The notes beneath the pieces are model-generated. The model saw nothing but the letters and a program-made list of their open reading frames with translations, did not search any database and was not told where the DNA came from. This document shows, in pieces, positions 62,482-64,000 of a stretch of DNA of 64,000 nt (its first letter is position 1; each line of letters begins with the position of its first letter). Both the position numbers and the translations under genes were made by a program. Source of the stretch: Ptiloglossa arizonensis (lineage: Eukaryota; Arthropoda; Insecta; Hymenoptera; Colletidae); contig NW_027478961.1 in assembly GCF_051014685.1 (NCBI RefSeq), positions 1-64,000 of the forward strand, read 5' to 3'.

Positions 62482-64000
62482 AGGTGTGGTCAATCCGTTC
62501 GCGAGATATGGGACTTTGAAGCTAAGAAATGGTTGAGAAGACAACAAATTTTTCGCAATTCTGCTGCACCAAACGCTTAACCAGAATGGGCTGGGGAAAA
62601 AATACACGTACCGTTGTAATCGGGCGAGTTTCTACTTTCAGACGCAATAGGAATTTTTCGGTTAGGTCAATCCGTTCGCGAGATATGGGAGTTTGAAGCC
62701 AAGAAATGGTTGAGAAGGCAAAAAATTTTTCGCAATTCTGCTGCTCCAAACTCTTAACCAGAATGGCCAAGGAAAAAAATACACATACCCTTGTAATCGG
62801 GCGAGTTTCTACATTCAGTTACAATAGGAATTTTTGGGTTCGGTCAATCCGTTCGCGAGATATGGGACTTTGAAGCTAAGAAATGGTTGACAAGACAACA
62901 AATTTTTCGCACTTCTGCTGCTCCAATCGCTTAACCAGAATGGCCTAGGGGAAAAATACACGTACCGTTGTAATCGGGCGAGTTTCTACTTTCAGACGCA
63001 ATAGGAATTTTTCGGTTAGGTCAATCCGTTCGCGAGATATGGGAGTTTGAAGCCAAGAAATGGTTGAGAAGGCAAAAAATTTTTCGCAATTCTGCTGCTC
63101 CAAACGCTTAACCAGAATGGCCTAGGGGAAAAATACACGTACCGTTGTAATCGGGCGAGTTCCTACTTTCAGACGCAATAGGAATTTTTCGGTTAGGTCA
63201 ATCCGTTCGCGAGATATGGGAGTTTGAAGCCAAGAAATGGTTGAGAAGGCAAAAAATTTTTCGCAATTCTGCTGCTCCAAACGCTTAACCAGAATGGCCT
63301 AGGGGAAAAATACACGTACCGTTGTAATCGGGCGAGTTTCTACTTTCAGACGCAATAGGAATTTTTGGGTTAGGTCAATCCGTTCGCGAGATATGAGAGT
63401 TTGAAGCTAAGAAATGGTTGAGAAGACAACAAATTTTTCGCACTTCTGCTGCTCCAATCGCTTAACCAGAATGGCCTAGAGGAAAAATACACGTACCGTT
63501 GTAACCGGGCGAGTTTCTACTTTCAGATGCATAAGGAATTTTTGGGATAGGACAATCCGTTCGCGAGACATGGGAGTTTGAAGCCAAAAAATGGTTGAGA
63601 AGGCAAAAAATTTTTCGCAATTCTGCTGCTCCAAACGCTTAACCAGAATGGCCTAGGGAAAAAATACGCACACCGTTGTAATCGGGCGAGTTTCTACTTT
63701 CAGACGCAGCAGGAATTTTTAGGTTTGGTCAATCCGTTCGCGAGATATGGGACTTTGAAGCTAAGAAATGTTTGAGAAGACAACAAATTTTTCGCAATTC
63801 TGCTGCACCAAACGCTTAACCAGAATGGGCTGGGGAAAAAATACACGTACCGTTGTAATCGGGCGAGTTTCTACTTTCAGACGCAATAGGAATTTTTCGG
63901 TTAGGTCAATCCGTTCGCGAGATATGGGAGTTTGAAGCCAAGAAATGGTTGAGAAGGCATAAAATTTTTCGCAATTCTGCTGCTCCAAACTCTTAACCAG
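62482..64000 (+). repeat. Right-hand HOR family, unit cut by the window end
   Basis: Begins at the 'aggtgtggtc' anchor. The 'aggtttggtc' anchor follows at 63,721, so the first arm is only seven monomers long. The segment near 63.24-63.42 kb joins monomers that are separated in the two preceding units. The array continues past the window. Confidence 0.8.

Larger units (their letters stand above)
1..64000 (+). repeat. 177-bp satellite DNA array, about 361 head-to-tail monomers
   Basis: The window is tandem copies of one monomer from first base to last. The core 'ccgttcgcgaga' recurs every 177 bp, and measured distances between identical variant anchors are whole multiples of 177 once small visible indels are counted (for example 2,301 = 13 units, 2,655 = 15, 4,425 = 25, 1,062 = 6). 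All monomers have the same orientation and no non-satellite sequence interrupts them. Subfamilies differ at fixed sites, numbered from TTCGCGAG = 1: 14-17 (gggag/gggac/gagag), 24-27 (agcc/agct/atcc/atct), 36-45 (gagaaggc, gacaagac, gagaagac, tagaacac), 58-78, 91-100 (CCTAGGG, CCTAGGGG, CCAAGG, GGCTGGGG), 106-113, 121-127 and 142-153. The length is close to that of known centromeric satellites (alpha satellite about 171, Arabidopsis about 178), but I do not recognise the family. Both window ends fall mid-monomer, so the array is longer than 64 kb. Confidence 0.98.

Noticed and set aside
563..63988. Many minus-strand open frames of 60-126 codons with similar products
   Set aside because: They are one frame of the 177-bp satellite repeated. 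Starts and stops depend on single variant bases (CCTAGG gives TAG), the products are permuted copies of one 59-residue period, and there is no gene context. None is annotated as coding.
1..64000. CRISPR array, because of regular direct repeats
   Set aside because: The whole 177-bp period is repeated with no unique spacers, monomers evolve as subfamilies and HORs, and no cas-like gene is present.
1..64000. Repeat-protein gene with 59-residue repeats
   Set aside because: Stops recur in nearly every monomer in clean DNA, no frame stays open beyond about 126 codons, and variation does not favour third codon positions by eye.
1..64000. Assignment to a named satellite family or species
   Set aside because: The length resembles several plant and animal centromeric satellites, but I do not recognise the sequence. 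A database search of the monomer against satellite collections would be needed.
1..64000. Telomeric repeats, rRNA/tRNA genes or transposon insertions within the array
   Set aside because: I read through for departures from the 177-bp pattern and found only indels and monomer variants; no non-satellite stretch, terminal repeat or target-site duplication was visible.

Overview
The whole 64 kb window is one uninterrupted, head-to-tail satellite DNA array. Its repeat unit is 177 bp, so about 361 monomers fit, all in the same orientation. I see no gene, RNA gene, transposon, CRISPR array or unique-sequence island. The array runs off both ends of the window mid-monomer. This is eukaryotic heterochromatin-type DNA, most plausibly centromeric or pericentromeric, but the sequence does not reveal the species. 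The consensus monomer is about 42% GC by hand count and keeps about nine CpGs (observed/expected about 1.16). That argues mildly against a heavily germline-methylated (vertebrate- or plant-like) locus.

Layout. (1) 1-13.9 kb: monomers of the same subfamilies as the clean DNA to the right, but peppered with private 1-2 base indels whose density falls steadily from left to right. This looks like poor consensus near a contig end. (2) 13.9-25.4 kb: clean, mixed subfamilies with short local multimer duplications and a 173-bp short monomer. (3) 25.36-30.35 kb: nested duplication A-B-B'-A', with A/A' about 1.44 kb long and 3,540 bp apart, and B/B' a 1,062-bp 6-mer. (4) 30.35-31.8 kb: a 3/4-monomer duplication and segment F. 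(5) 31.8-51.26 kb: a higher-order-repeat (HOR) domain with near-identical units of 13, 13, 17, 19, 18 and 18 monomers. (6) 51.26-52.15 kb: F', an 887-bp copy of F at a constant offset of 20,350 bp (115 monomers). The HOR domain is therefore bracketed by direct copies. (7) 52-57.5 kb: irregular short multimers. (8) 57.5-64 kb: a second HOR family whose variable arm shrinks from 10 to 8 to 7 monomers.

Monomer variants are mosaics of a limited set of alternative blocks, which suggests unequal crossover and gene conversion. Each monomer carries a NruI site (TCGCGA) and usually an AvrII site (CCTAGG). It also carries a 17-bp element matching 8 of the 9 essential positions of the mammalian CENP-B box in most monomers. 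Because 177 = 3 x 59, the reading frame is kept from monomer to monomer. Minus-strand open frames of 60-126 codons therefore recur, but they behave as by-products of the repeat and not as genes.
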